Source: Eunapius fragilis (taxonomy: Eukaryota; Porifera; Demospongiae; Spongillida; Spongillidae). Taken from it: DNA of 64,000 nucleotides. Below are positions 41,437 to 57,407 of this stretch, piece by piece (the first letter of the stretch is position 1; the number at the start of each line of letters is the position of its first letter). Position numbers and translations under genes: made by a program. The stretch is from positions 3,966,438 to 4,030,437 of the forward strand of contig OY811991.1 in assembly GCA_963681505.1 (NCBI GenBank). Direction: 5' to 3'. Below the pieces are notes generated by a model, which did not search any database, was not told the origin of the DNA, and saw only the letters and a list, made by a program, of their open reading frames with translations.

Positions 41437-43507
41437 CTTAGTCCATGTTACTATTTCCCACTCCGACCCGAACAAAAAAAAAAAAAGCAATACATATAGA
41501 AAGATTAGAACAGTCTTTCGGTCGTATGGTACGAATACGTGACAACGTTGTTTTAACGCCAACACGAGCATCAAATGATAACTGGCCACAAGCAAGTGTG
41601 AAGCAATCGTAAAATATGAGCACCATTACATGCAGCACTAAATTTCCTATGCAATAGTGTTTATATGATCTCTGATGGCACTTAGGCTGACATACGCAAA
41701 AGAAAGAAAACTGTTTTTTTATAGCTATACTCTACATCCTTGTGAATTCAATTCAATGTGGCCAATAGATTACTCCCACAACTGCTTTGATCAAATTCAA
41801 TGTGTATAAATTTTTGTGGTTAGGTGTTACAAATTTCCCCCAGTGGATAGGGGGTGGGGTTTAGATCGTTACGGATGGGCTGGATTAGTTAGGGGTTTGG
41901 GGTAGATAGTAGGCGGTAAGACAAATGTAATTCTGGTGTCCTGGTGGTAATCTGTACATAGTTGTGGCAGCAATTAATACCTCACATTCTGTGTGCACGT
42001 AGGCATGCATGCATGAGTTACCAGGGTAGATGTGCCCTAACTGTATCTGTGTTCAGTGCATGAACTAATAATCATATGTGACGTAGGTGTTCAGTGTATG
42101 AATTAATAATCATATGTGACATAATCTTCCGTTTCTGCATAACCAGTATGGCATAAATAATTCTTTTCGTAAAAAAAAAAAAAACATTCTAGTTGGATGG
42201 ATAATATAAATTGAATGAACACATGCAAGCATTTTATCATATATACATGCTCAGCAATACTCAAAGCTTACACCACCCTCAGACCCAGCGCGGCATTTCC
42301 CGGCTTGAATCCCATCTCATCATTCTGAGTTGTGAATGCATGCAGAAAATAAAAGACCGTCTTTGCAATCTACCAGAGACTTAACATAAGCTCAAATGCC
42401 AGGGTTTTACTTTCACGTTAAAGCCCTGGGCAGTCTCTGAACCCAAAAAAACCGTACATTCTGTAACATACTTGCCTCACAATAACACTCATGCACAAAT
42501 GCACAAATGACAATATAACAATATATCTTACGAAAAAAAAAAAAACCATGCGTGTTATTGTGGATCAGGACATGTTTGCGTCCAGTGGCAATGTTATAGG
42601 TCTATATATACCTATATGAGATCATGCATGTGTATGTTAAAAATGGTGTCTGTCCCCACAACAATACAAATGCTGTCAAACAGTGATCCCTCAAAAGGAG
42701 TGTGAGATTTAATATAGTGACTACACGGGTGAAACATGTATCCATGGTTACTGTAATGAAGTATTGCTAGGCTAGCTGTACTCCACAGCAAGAAATTAAA
42801 ACGTAACACTATCGCATCAGCCAACAATGGTGTGTTTGATTTGTATTGTGGTTACACTGACATATTGACATGCAGGCCGGGTAATGTAACCTTATATATA
42901 TATATGAACGATACACAACTGTAGGCACACAATGCATTCAGCCATAAGCTGAGGATATAGTTAGAGGGTTTTGTGAGGGTACACATGTGTGTTCAGCGAC
43001 CCATACACGTGTCTACTGGCATCACGCGAGGATATAGTTAATTCTATGTTCAGTAAGCCAGTGCTTGAAAGATGATGGGACGTACTATAGTATCTTCTCT
43101 CGTTTGATAACCAAAACGTTATGCATGCCACCTTCAATAAATACTATTGATGGGCTATCGGAACCTACTGCCGTAGGTTCCATATATGCAGTCACTAATA
43201 AAACGTCACAGTTCTGCGTTGTTTCCGTGTCATAATACTGTGCACTATTAGAGAACAAAAATCCTCGTCCCCATTGTCCGTACCCAGTCCCATCTCTCCT
43301 CCGTCGTCGTCTTCTTCCTTTGGCAGGGGCGGATTCAGGAATTTTGGAAGTGGGTGGGAGAGGCACCAATTATTAATGGGCGTAGTTGACCGAAAAAGGG
43401 GGGGGGGTTGCGGTGCGGGAGGGAGATGAAGCTTTTGGTAGCTATATATACGCTCAAAATTAAAACGCTATATTGCAAGACTTTGAATATATAATTAGAC
43501 TAACGAA

Positions 43508-43556
43508 AGGGGGGGGGGGGGGGGGGGGGTGGGGTGGGGGGGGGGGGGGGGGGGGT
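43508..43556. repeat. Poly-G tract
   Basis: About 49 bases of G interrupted by single T residues. Potential quadruplex or assembly-difficult site. Confidence 0.85.
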
Positions 43557-44006
43557 AGTCTCGCAAGCCAGACGTACTTCGACGTACCGTACTATGACGT
43601 GGACTGGGGACTAGCACGAGTAGCACGTCTGGTGACATCGGCCACTAATGCAATTCAAACATGCTATCTGGAATTTAATCACGTCAGATGTCGACAGGAC
43701 TAATTATATAATCAATAGAGATTGGTACACAGTAACGATTTTGAAGCGATTTTGGACTCTCCTTCAGAAGAATATTTAACTTCTGAACCCCTAGCATTGA
43801 CGTCCGCTTGATGGGGCAAAGGGGGGGGGGTTGTTCGTACATACTCTTTCATGGAAATAAATGAGCGGACGCCTAAGCTCCTAGGGGTAAAGCTCTTTGT
43901 ATGCAGGTACATGTGTATGCTACAAGTCTAGCAATAATTAAGTCGTCGGGTAGCGGCATTAAACGTTCGGAAGCTATAGCTATAGCGATTCAAATGCGGG
44001 AAAAAC

Positions 44007-44008
<2 letters not shown>

Positions 44009-44040
<32 letters not shown>
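44009..44040. repeat. (TTA)n microsatellite
   Basis: About ten TTA units. Confidence 0.9.
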
Positions 44041-44042
<2 letters not shown>

Positions 44043-44396
44043 GCAAAGGGACATTCTATTGGACTGAAATGGAAATTTTCGCGTGAACACGACTGTCCCA
44101 TAGATGCGATATGCACAATGCATGTGCTGCAGCAATTTATTGATTATAATTGATTTTGTCGTTGCCCCATTGATAGATGTATAAATGTGCCTGACCTGAT
44201 CAGCGGTCCTATTTATACCCCTGGTTAATCAAGCATCGTAGAGTGGCATCGAACTAGCTATTATAATAGTTCGCGATACATCATTTGACGACGTCACAAT
44301 CGTGCGTCCATTCTCCGTGTTTAATAACTCAGATCCAGTATATAAGTTCTATATCCCACTTGAATTGCGCATGCAATCAGTGTAACAAAGCCAAAT

Positions 44397-44402
44397 TTTA
44401 TT
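44397..44402 (-). terminator. Polyadenylation signal AATAAA for the receptor gene
   Basis: TTTATT on the plus strand, about 130 bases beyond the receptor stop on the minus strand. A second copy lies within the next 20 bases. Confidence 0.4.
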
Positions 44403-44529
44403 TCAATATTGTAATTTATTTTTATTAAATCAGGTAAAATGAGATTTTAGGTGCATGAAATAAAAATACACTGTGAAACTGATTAACATATTATATTAAT
44501 CCAAGATACAGTCGCGTATATCGCTGGTG

Positions 44530-45402
44530 TTAATTATACATTGACAATCTGCGTTTGAAGATTAACCCTCGCAATCCTCTGTGCACTATGAGAATGGAGA
44601 ACAGCGCAGCTGGATATGTAATGTCATTGAAGTAACGCGAGAAAACGGTGAGTACGTTCAGCAGCTGTTCTTGCTGGACGTTGGACAGAGAAACAAAGTA
44701 TACCACAGTGGAGCTGAGTCTGAATACGATGTAAACGGATATATTTATAATATTGACCGCTACAACTGAGGTTACAACCGAGCGGCGGTCGATTGAAACG
44801 TCACTGTTCACTTTAGAATAAATAAGCGCCGAGAAAACCACAGTTAGTACAAGCGGTATTCCGTATCCAGCCAAAATCCAAATAACAGTGCCAATTGCAT
44901 TAAGGTCCCTGTTGGAAACAGTACAATGAGAGCCTCTTATTTCAACCACCGGGGTTGCCAGGAATAAGCAGCCGACTAGTAGCGATACTATGGTGACAAT
45001 GACGAACACCACAATGGCTATCTTCCAAGTGATCCTTTGACCATAATATAAAATCAGTAACTGGAAAATGGTGATGACTGAAATAGACAGAGTTAGGGTG
45101 GTCTCAAAGCAGAAACGAACAACCCATTGGATCGAACTTTCTGGAAACGACGTGCAGTTGCCGAGAATTGGGATGCCGGTGATGAGGCTGATGTCCCCGA
45201 GCAGACTGTAGCTAAGGGTGCCTAGGGTGCAAACTATAGCAACGGCAGAATACAACACAGTGATAGGATTGACGCCGGATATCTCCGCCAGCCTGCGGAG
45301 CAGGACGAGAATTGTTATTCCCAGTACCAGAGTGGGGACGACGACGATAACGATGTGAAGTATTCCCAGTGCCGTCCATGCCACGTTTATATTGTAATCC
45401 AT
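44530..45402 (-). CDS. Single-exon seven-helix receptor (orphan GPCR), 290 residues
   Basis: Complete open frame from ATG to stop with seven hydrophobic segments at about residues 8-36, 46-68, 92-118, 127-153, 171-197, 210-235 and 252-273. The N-terminus is very short and has no signal peptide. An Asn-Cys-Thr site near the first extracellular loop and a Cys in the loop after helix 4 (GSHC) could form the usual loop disulphide. The third helix ends LLILYYGQR, so the Asp-Arg-Tyr motif is missing, and no Asn-Pro-x-x-Tyr was seen in helix 7. The compact form, short loops and basic C-terminal tail (RGLRGLIFKRR) resemble divergent single-exon GPCRs of early animals. Ligand and class unknown. Confidence 0.8.
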   Translation of the reverse strand: MDYNINVAWTALGILHIVIVVVPTLVLGITILVLLRRLAEISGVNPITVLYSAVAIVCTLGTLSYSLLGDISLITGIPILGNCTSFPESSIQWVVRFCFETTLTLSISVITIFQLLILYYGQRITWKIAIVVFVIVTIVSLLVGCLFLATPVVEIRGSHCTVSNRDLNAIGTVIWILAGYGIPLVLTVVFSALIYSKVNSDVSIDRRSVVTSVVAVNIINISVYIVFRLSSTVVYFVSLSNVQQEQLLNVLTVFSRYFNDITYPAALFSILIVHRGLRGLIFKRRLSMYN

Positions 45403-47204
45403 CGCACCTTACTGAAGAACAGATGGCATATAAAAGTATGCACACAGTGACGGTGAACGTTCGCTGAATTAATATGTATACCTACAAAATAACTCATGCA
45501 TGCAAGTGTATTATATAGCAAAAATGCGTCTCGCGTGTATTCAATTGCATAACTTGTTGAAATGCAGACTGTCATTGCGTTACATATACAACAGTGGGTC
45601 GTGCCGCTGTGGCTGAATAATCTGTCTAGTGTTTCACGTAAACTATATAAGTTGTTTGGGTCATTATTCACTCCACTGTATATAAGGAATATTAATGACA
45701 CTATACACATGTATGCACTCATGAGCTCGTGCATATGAACACATATTCTGCATGCCCTCATGATCATGCAGAACTATAGTAATAGATGTAGAGTATATAT
45801 ATACATGCAGTATTATATAGCGAGATAATATATATTGTGCCCCCGGCCTGACCGCAATAGCCTAGGCGCGGCTACTTTAATTCACACGCCAATAGTTAGC
45901 ATGTATGCAGCGATATCAATTAATGGATACAACAGTTATATCTGTTGTTACGCGTGCTAACCAATTCCAACCGTCGGTAATCCTGGCTTGCAACTCGACG
46001 ACACCGGCAGAATAATGCGAATTCCGGGCACTTTCTGTCAATGAAATGTGAACTTAAAAAGCTTGAGATAAAAAACACCTGCAAATATATTATAATGCAT
46101 GCATAAATGATTGCTTACGTGACTAAGACCTCAGAGTATTACGACGGCTTATACTTGATAACTGACGTATATATAGGCGACATCCATACGTGGGCCGGCC
46201 GGTCAGTCTGGGTTGAGTAACCCTCTATTTAGCCGTCTAGCCACATTATATTAAATCGATCGTGCACGGCTGTCTGCTCTCATTGAACGCGTGGAAATTA
46301 GGCCCTCCGCCCAAAAATTTTGAAATGGATTTGCTGTCCCATAGCAACGAACCTGACAACCGATGTCCTTTGGAATGCGCTATACACTAAGCACACTGAG
46401 TACAATAAACACCTATATGGCTAAGAAACACCTCTGACCTTCAGAAGGCGTATAAACTCACGTGGCCTTACCACACAAAAGGTGTCTGTTTTATGGCTTG
46501 AAGTGAGGTACTAGTACTTATTTCAGTGCGTACTGACCTATAGTAGCACTCGCACACATCGATGGGCTAGAAACAACTATATCAGTATGGTACCTTGATG
46601 TTTTTACTTGTTTCTACTGAAGGTGTGTGTCGCCGAATTTTCTGAAGCGGTTCAAACGCTTTGAAAATCGCCATTCAGTTTTTGTCAGTTGGCTATTCCG
46701 CGCATAGAAGGGTCGCCGGTATGGAAAGGTAAAAACGTTATGTTTATATATATATATATATCATGTATCATGCTTTTATTTTCTCTGAAGGGTTTAGAGC
46801 TGCAGCTAGCTGCATGTCGACTACCTGCATGCCATGAAGACACTTCTATAAATTATGGCACAGGGCACAGGGTGTGAAGACGCGTGTGAGTGAGGACTAA
46901 ATAATCTTTTCCTCTTATGTGGTGGGGGGGGATGGCAGCTACAGCTTGTGGGGCTATGAAGTTATGAAGTTACTTTGTCAGTAATTAACTTCTGTGTATA
47001 TGCCAAGCCAAGTTGTGTAAACTTGGCATGAATGTACTCAGCCCCCCATTTTCAAAACCAACGCATGTGTTGTGGACAGAGTTCGGCGCTGCAACATTCA
47101 CTATCTGAAGTTCACTTTGAATGAGCCACCGCCTTGGTCCCCTCCAGATTTTTACTATCCTCACTAGCAGGATTACCGCATCATGCCAGGTAAACCGTCC
47201 TTGT
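45403..47204. other. Intergenic, no gene recognised
   Basis: AT-rich DNA upstream of the receptor with several TATATA stretches (for example 45796-45803 and 46746-46760). No supportable coding exon. Confidence 0.5.
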
Positions 47205-47209
47205 CCTGC

Positions 47210-47508
47210 CAGGGGCGGATACAAGGGGGGGGGGGAACTGGGTTTTGCCCCCCCCCCCCCCCCGCCAAGTTAGAAATTAAATATTCATAGCTACAAGGGG
47301 CGGTGTCTTACGTCGCCCTGATGATACAAATACAACGAAAACGCGCCGAAGTAACATGATAACAGTAAAAAGCGGCTGGGACGAAGCCCCAGACCCCGTG
47401 TACATCTTCCTCTCTTACGCGCAATATTTCGTAGCCACGCCCAAACCATGATTATTAAAGCCCCTCCCCTTTGCCCCCCCTCGCAAAAAAATTCTGGATC
47501 CGCCCCTG
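47210..47508. mobile_element. Non-autonomous element with CAGGGGCGGAT inverted ends
   Basis: The left end CAGGGGCGGAT starts at 47210 and its reverse complement ATCCGCCCCTG ends at 47508. Both are flanked by CCTGC (47205-47209 and 47509-47513), a likely 5-base target duplication. The 299-base interior has no coding capacity. A second, end-damaged copy lies at 55914-56156 and single ends at 3679 and 43324, so this is a dispersed family in this genome. Confidence 0.75.
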
Positions 47509-47513
47509 CCTGC

Positions 47514-48690
47514 ATTTGGTTAAAATTATTGTATAAGGTTTATGCCTTGACCTCTTAACCAATCATTCTCTTCCAAGAGGTCAAAAACCAGCAGCAGTTG
47601 TTTCAGCTTTGGTGTTGTATTCTATTCTTGTAACCTACGTTCTTGTACACATGTTCACGCAATGACCATAACATGCATGGATTATTCATAAGATACACTT
47701 AGGTTTTGCATGAAGACAGAAAATTCGGAGACAAAAGTGGTTCATCAATTCTATTTTTGGTGGGCGTACGAAAAGACTAGCGTGTTCATATTGTATTCTA
47801 CTTATTTTATAGCTGTTCTGAGGAGTTATGAGGTTTGAAACATAAGGTGTCTGTAATGAGGTGTTTCTTCACAATTAAACGTAGTTTCCAACCGCAAACA
47901 ACCGTGGCGCATGCGCTCAAGTTGATTTTGAAATCACCGCGTGTGGCAACAATAACACTTGCACGTCTACCAACAAAGTACCCTTCGCGTACATGCTGGT
48001 GTACTTCAGACAGGAATATATATTTATAGTAATTTAGGCTTGTGCTATTTCTCGAACTATATAGGAATGCATGCATGCATGTTGATGTGTGTTTTTCTTT
48101 TACAATTAAAAATGAACAGCTTGCTCCTCAGTTCGTAGGGAGATCTAGAGGTGTCCTCCCTCCCCTCTAGAAATGCCCACCCCCCCTCCCCGCCCCAACT
48201 CACTGACTGCTAGCTAGAAACCTAGGCCTTTCATTCAGTCTCATTGGCTTCTAGCTACCATTGCCGTCCACCATATTAATCATACCCCCTCACTTTTCCA
48301 TCATGAAGTTGGTATCATGTGTCTTTAACAGTGATAATTAGCAGGCCCAAGTGTACGGTCAATTAATCCTTTTCACACCCCTGACACATTTAAAATGCTG
48401 TATCATCAGCCCTTGGAGTGAGGAGTTAACAATTTCATATCTCCTCATTGACACATGCAGCCCAACTTTATTTCATCTTCAATGTTGGTACGGCCTGGGA
48501 ACTAGACTGCACTAACATGCCTTGCGCATAAAATAAAATTAAATAAATGGCATACTTTGACCAAAAAATCGCTTCATACCCGTTATACATAAAGATACTA
48601 CTGACAGTTGTATAATGAAATGATCATTGACACATCCAAAATGGGATTAACTATCATAAAGTTATTATTTTGTTCTCTAAACTCCCACAA
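47514..48690. other. Intergenic, no gene recognised
   Basis: Unique AT-rich DNA with short frames only. A C-rich patch at 48160-48200. Nothing supportable. Confidence 0.5.
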
Positions 48691-48728
48691 GTGTGATTAT
48701 GCTGGATGGGCGTCCAGCATAATCACAC
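48691..48728. other. Perfect hairpin, 16-base stem and 6-base loop
   Basis: GTGTGATTATGCTGGA (48691-48706) and TCCAGCATAATCACAC (48713-48728) pair perfectly around TGGGCG. Too short alone for an animal microRNA precursor of usual length; function unknown. Confidence 0.8.
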
Positions 48729-49052
48729 AACATACGCGAAGGACCATTTTCGCGTAAACTGTCTCATTTGACGTCGCATGTACTAAACGAGTGGGGGTGG
48801 GGTGATTTGTCAGCAGCAATTAAAACCACTAGAGGCCCGTTGCCGCTCTGCATGCATTTTTCATATAGAGATTGAGTATCACCATGTTCGTACAATGAAT
48901 GTGGTACATTTTGGTTACATGCACATAGTTGTAATAATATTGAATGTGTGCAATGTGCAAAGAGAAAAATGTGTGAACTTGAAAAAAGTAAGCCTGCCAT
49001 TGTCTGCGCATCGTAGGAACTAGGAAGGAATCGATAGAGCTCACTGTTCAAA

Positions 49053-49174
49053 AATGGCCTAACCAAATGCTCAGTAACGAACACAGACGATATCCGCGGT
49101 GCTGTGGCAAATGGTTTAGCGTTAGAACTGGGACGTGAAGTTGACTTCCGTTTTGGTGGCGTTTCTGTAGGCAC
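49053..49174 (-). CDS. Possible first coding exon of an unknown minus-strand gene
   Basis: A minus-strand frame from ATG at 49174 (MPTETPPKRKSTSRPSS) reaching a good donor match (AACA|GTGAGC) near 49053. The local CpG content is higher than in surrounding DNA. It would start downstream of the TBC1D30-like gene on the same strand. No second exon was identified, so this is weak. Confidence 0.2.
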
Positions 49175-49411
49175 GTAGCAATGGGCAACTGATAATTAAA
49201 AGTAATTTAAACATGCATTGTGTTCGACCTCATGCATATGCCTTCATCAAATTTTTGTTTAAAATTGGAGTTGTCAGACATATATATATATATACAGCCA
49301 TGCAAAAACAAACAGTACCTGTGTTCTCCTCCATTTATAATAACAGAGGATGTTTGAGGAAACTATCCAGTACACGTGTGTGTAAAAGTTTTCAAAAGAC
49401 AGCAACTAAAT

Positions 49412-54661
<5,250 letters not shown>

Positions 54662-54751
54662 GCCCAAATAACCCTCTGTGTTGCGGAAAGAAGCCTTATA
54701 ATATCGAGGTATGCGGCAATACGATGAGTTATGGTTAACGTTTAGCGCCAA

Positions 54752-56154
54752 GTGTACTTTCGATGAGATAATAGTAATAATAACAAAATAATTATCTATG
54801 CTAGCGCACGGGATCTCTATTAAAAAGGAAAGAAGTTATTTAAGTACGTATACGCTATGCAGGATTGTCCTATAGGGCTGAGAAAGCTGTTAGAAGACAA
54901 GATATTTTTGCTAAGTATTAGAACAAATAGACCGAAATAGTTACAAACGTCTGCAACTTTGCTGCATGGCGGACAGATGTAATACAATGCTCGGGCTGTG
55001 GAGGGTCGAACTGCATGCCGGGGCGCGGAGGTTGTGGTAATGGGCTTCAGTGAGTTGCAACACGCATGCACGTGCACGCTACTGCTTAAATTACAGGTCC
55101 GAGGCTGCTGCTATAGATCTGACAATCTATAGACTCAAACAAAAATGCAAAATTCATAATTGCTGGCTGGGCCCCTCCTTGGCCATGGACGCTTCTTAAC
55201 TTTTTTTTTGTGGCTGATTTGCAGTACTAAGCGCATAGTCGTCACAATAAAAAAAAAAAAAACTACCAGGAAATAGACTGGATGTACATTTATCCTTCTT
55301 CCTTGTTATTATTAGCAGCAATTAAGTGTAATGTAATCAACATATAATGCCATGCAAAATCGCAAATTTCATTCACATCAAGTGATACCGCTTTAACCAG
55401 CACAAGGGGAACATATGCCGCCAATTAATTTAGCTTACCATATTACCGACTAGTCTTGCCCCAGCCCCGCACCCGTTCACATGCAGATTACTGACATTAC
55501 TACTACGTGAATATGCGTGCAACGTAGTGGCAATGTGAAAGGGTCTGGAGCCAAGGCTAATATCCAGGTGTCGCAGAATACAATGATCCCGTAATCGATG
55601 ACTCCCGTACACTAGGATTCAATGACTCTGTGGTCACTTAGTCCTAGGAACCTGTTACCAATGACTTCCACAAGCATTGCTTCCTACAGGATTCAATGCA
55701 TAACCCTGGAGTCATTGATTCCTTAGGAACCAATGACTTCAATATGTCCAAAAGCAAACATGGATAGATATAATGTAGAGTGCAAAATGATGCATCACAT
55801 GACACTGAAGGGAATACGTTTGGTGCTGTAGTAAAATAAGCTAGTAAAATAAGCTAGTTAAATAATTATAAGCCAGTAAAATAAGCTTTGTGGCTCAGCT
55901 TTATACCCATCACATCCCCCCCCCCCCCCCCCCTCCGCCAAGTTAGAATTAAATACTCATAGCTTCGAGGGGCGGTGTCTTGATGATATAAATACAACGA
56001 AAACGAGCCGAAGTAACATGATAACAGTAAAAAGCGGCTGGGCGGAGCCCCAGACCCCGGATATATCTTTTTCTTGTACGTGCAATATTTCGTTGCCACG
56101 CCCAAACAATGATAACTAACGCCCCTCCCCTTTGCCCAATAATTCTGGATCCGG

Positions 56155-56225
<71 letters not shown>

Positions 56226-56412
56226 GTGTGTGTGATGTCTGTGGTGTGTGTGTGTGTGTGTGTTTGTGACGCGGGGAAGTACAGGCATGTTTAAGTGTTA
56301 ATTTAGTGTGTCGCATACATTGCTATTACAACATGCATGCGCACTTGGGATTCCATGTATATAAAGGTACGTAATTTGTGTTGTCCGCCATTTTGAGTGT
56401 CAAAGCCAAAGT
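54752..56412. other. Intergenic, no gene recognised
   Basis: Holds an A-run at 55250-55262, short repeats of an ATGACTCC/GGATTCAATG type around 55590-55745, and the damaged second copy of the CAGGGGCGGAT element (55914-56156) continuing into a (GT)n run at 56156-56221. No coding exon supported. Confidence 0.5.
55914..56156. mobile_element. Second copy of the CAGGGGCGGAT element, ends lost
   Basis: Bases 55934-56152 match 47262-47500 closely (shared cores CATGATAACAGTAAAAAGCG and GCAATATTTCGT), with small deletions. The left end is replaced by a C-run and the right end breaks off at GGATCCGGCTG, straight into a GT microsatellite. Lacks both terminal inverted repeats. Confidence 0.8.
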
Positions 56413-56493
56413 ATGGGCAAGGCTTGTTGTGCAGTTGGATGCAGTAATCGTTTCAGTAAACGTTCGGGAATTAATTTTTATCGATTCCCTCAT
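56413..56493 (+). CDS. Orphan first exon of a THAP-domain protein
   Basis: A 27-codon frame from ATG at 56413 reads MGKACCAVGCSNRFSKR then GINFYRFPH and meets a donor-like GTATTC. The spacing Cys-x-x-x-Cys-x-Asn-Arg followed by a Phe/Tyr-Arg-Phe-Pro is the start of the THAP zinc-binding fold, in which an intron after the Phe-Pro is common. No second exon with the remaining Cys and His ligands was found before METTL16 begins 206 bases on. It may be a relic, or its partner exons lie within or beyond METTL16. Confidence 0.5.
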
Positions 56494-56698
56494 GTATTCT
56501 GTTTGTCACAATTCATTGTACATCTGATCAACAGCCTTACCATTTGCGTATCGAAATGCTCTCGAGCGCATTATCACACATCGTACTCTATTTATGCGCT
56601 CACGCAAACATGTTTGGGACCGGGTCGAGACGTTATAAAATATTAGCAATACTAGTATGCTGTGATGAACCAGACATATTAATACAGATTCGGAAGTA

Positions 56699-57359
56699 AT
56701 GCATCCACGAAACTACTACAAGGACAATAGGCCAGACTTCGCCACACTAGCGCAAGCCCGGCCATCTCTCAAGCCATTCCTAGTCCCCAGTCCTTCCACT
56801 ACCCATGCCTATACACTCGACTTTAGCAACCCGGACGCGTTGAAAGAATTAACTTGTGCACTTCTAGAGAATGACTTTGGAATTAGAGTGGAGCTGCCAG
56901 CGGGGAAGCTTGTTCCCACGCTGACACTTAGACTGAACTACATTCACTGGGTGGAGGATCTGCTAAGTACAAACGGTACCATACCAAAGGACGAATCCGT
57001 CTTCGGAATTGACATAGGTATGTACCTGTGCACATGTATGAATTCCTGGCGTCATTAGTTTTCCTACATGTGGTACATATGGTACATGTGGCACATGTGG
57101 TACACAGGGTACATGTGGTACACAGGGTACATGTGGTACACAGGGTACATGTGGTACACAGGGTACATGGGGTACACAGGGTACATGGGGTACACAGGGT
57201 ACATGGGGTACAGAGGTGTAAGATTCATGTGATGAGATATATCCATTAGTTTGAGCCCAGCCACTAAGAGGTCTAATATTGCCATCCAGACACATCACAC
57301 CTGTCCCTCTTGTTTCACTGCCCTCACTACATCACATATGCACATACACATACACACAT

Positions 57360-57407
<48 letters not shown>

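Larger units (their letters stand above)
41437..44396. other. Intergenic, no gene recognised
   Basis: About 3 kb with only short frames. It holds a copy of the CAGGGGCGGATTCAGGAATT terminus at 43324-43344, G-homopolymer runs (43398-43407, 43508-43556), a (TTA)n run at 44009-44040 and a short direct duplication of ATTAATAATCATATGTGACAT-type sequence near 42065-42120. Nothing else supportable. Confidence 0.5.

Noticed and set aside
47807-48076. Minus-strand 89-codon frame
   Set aside because: No splice partner, no family resemblance and AT-rich composition like the surrounding intergenic DNA.
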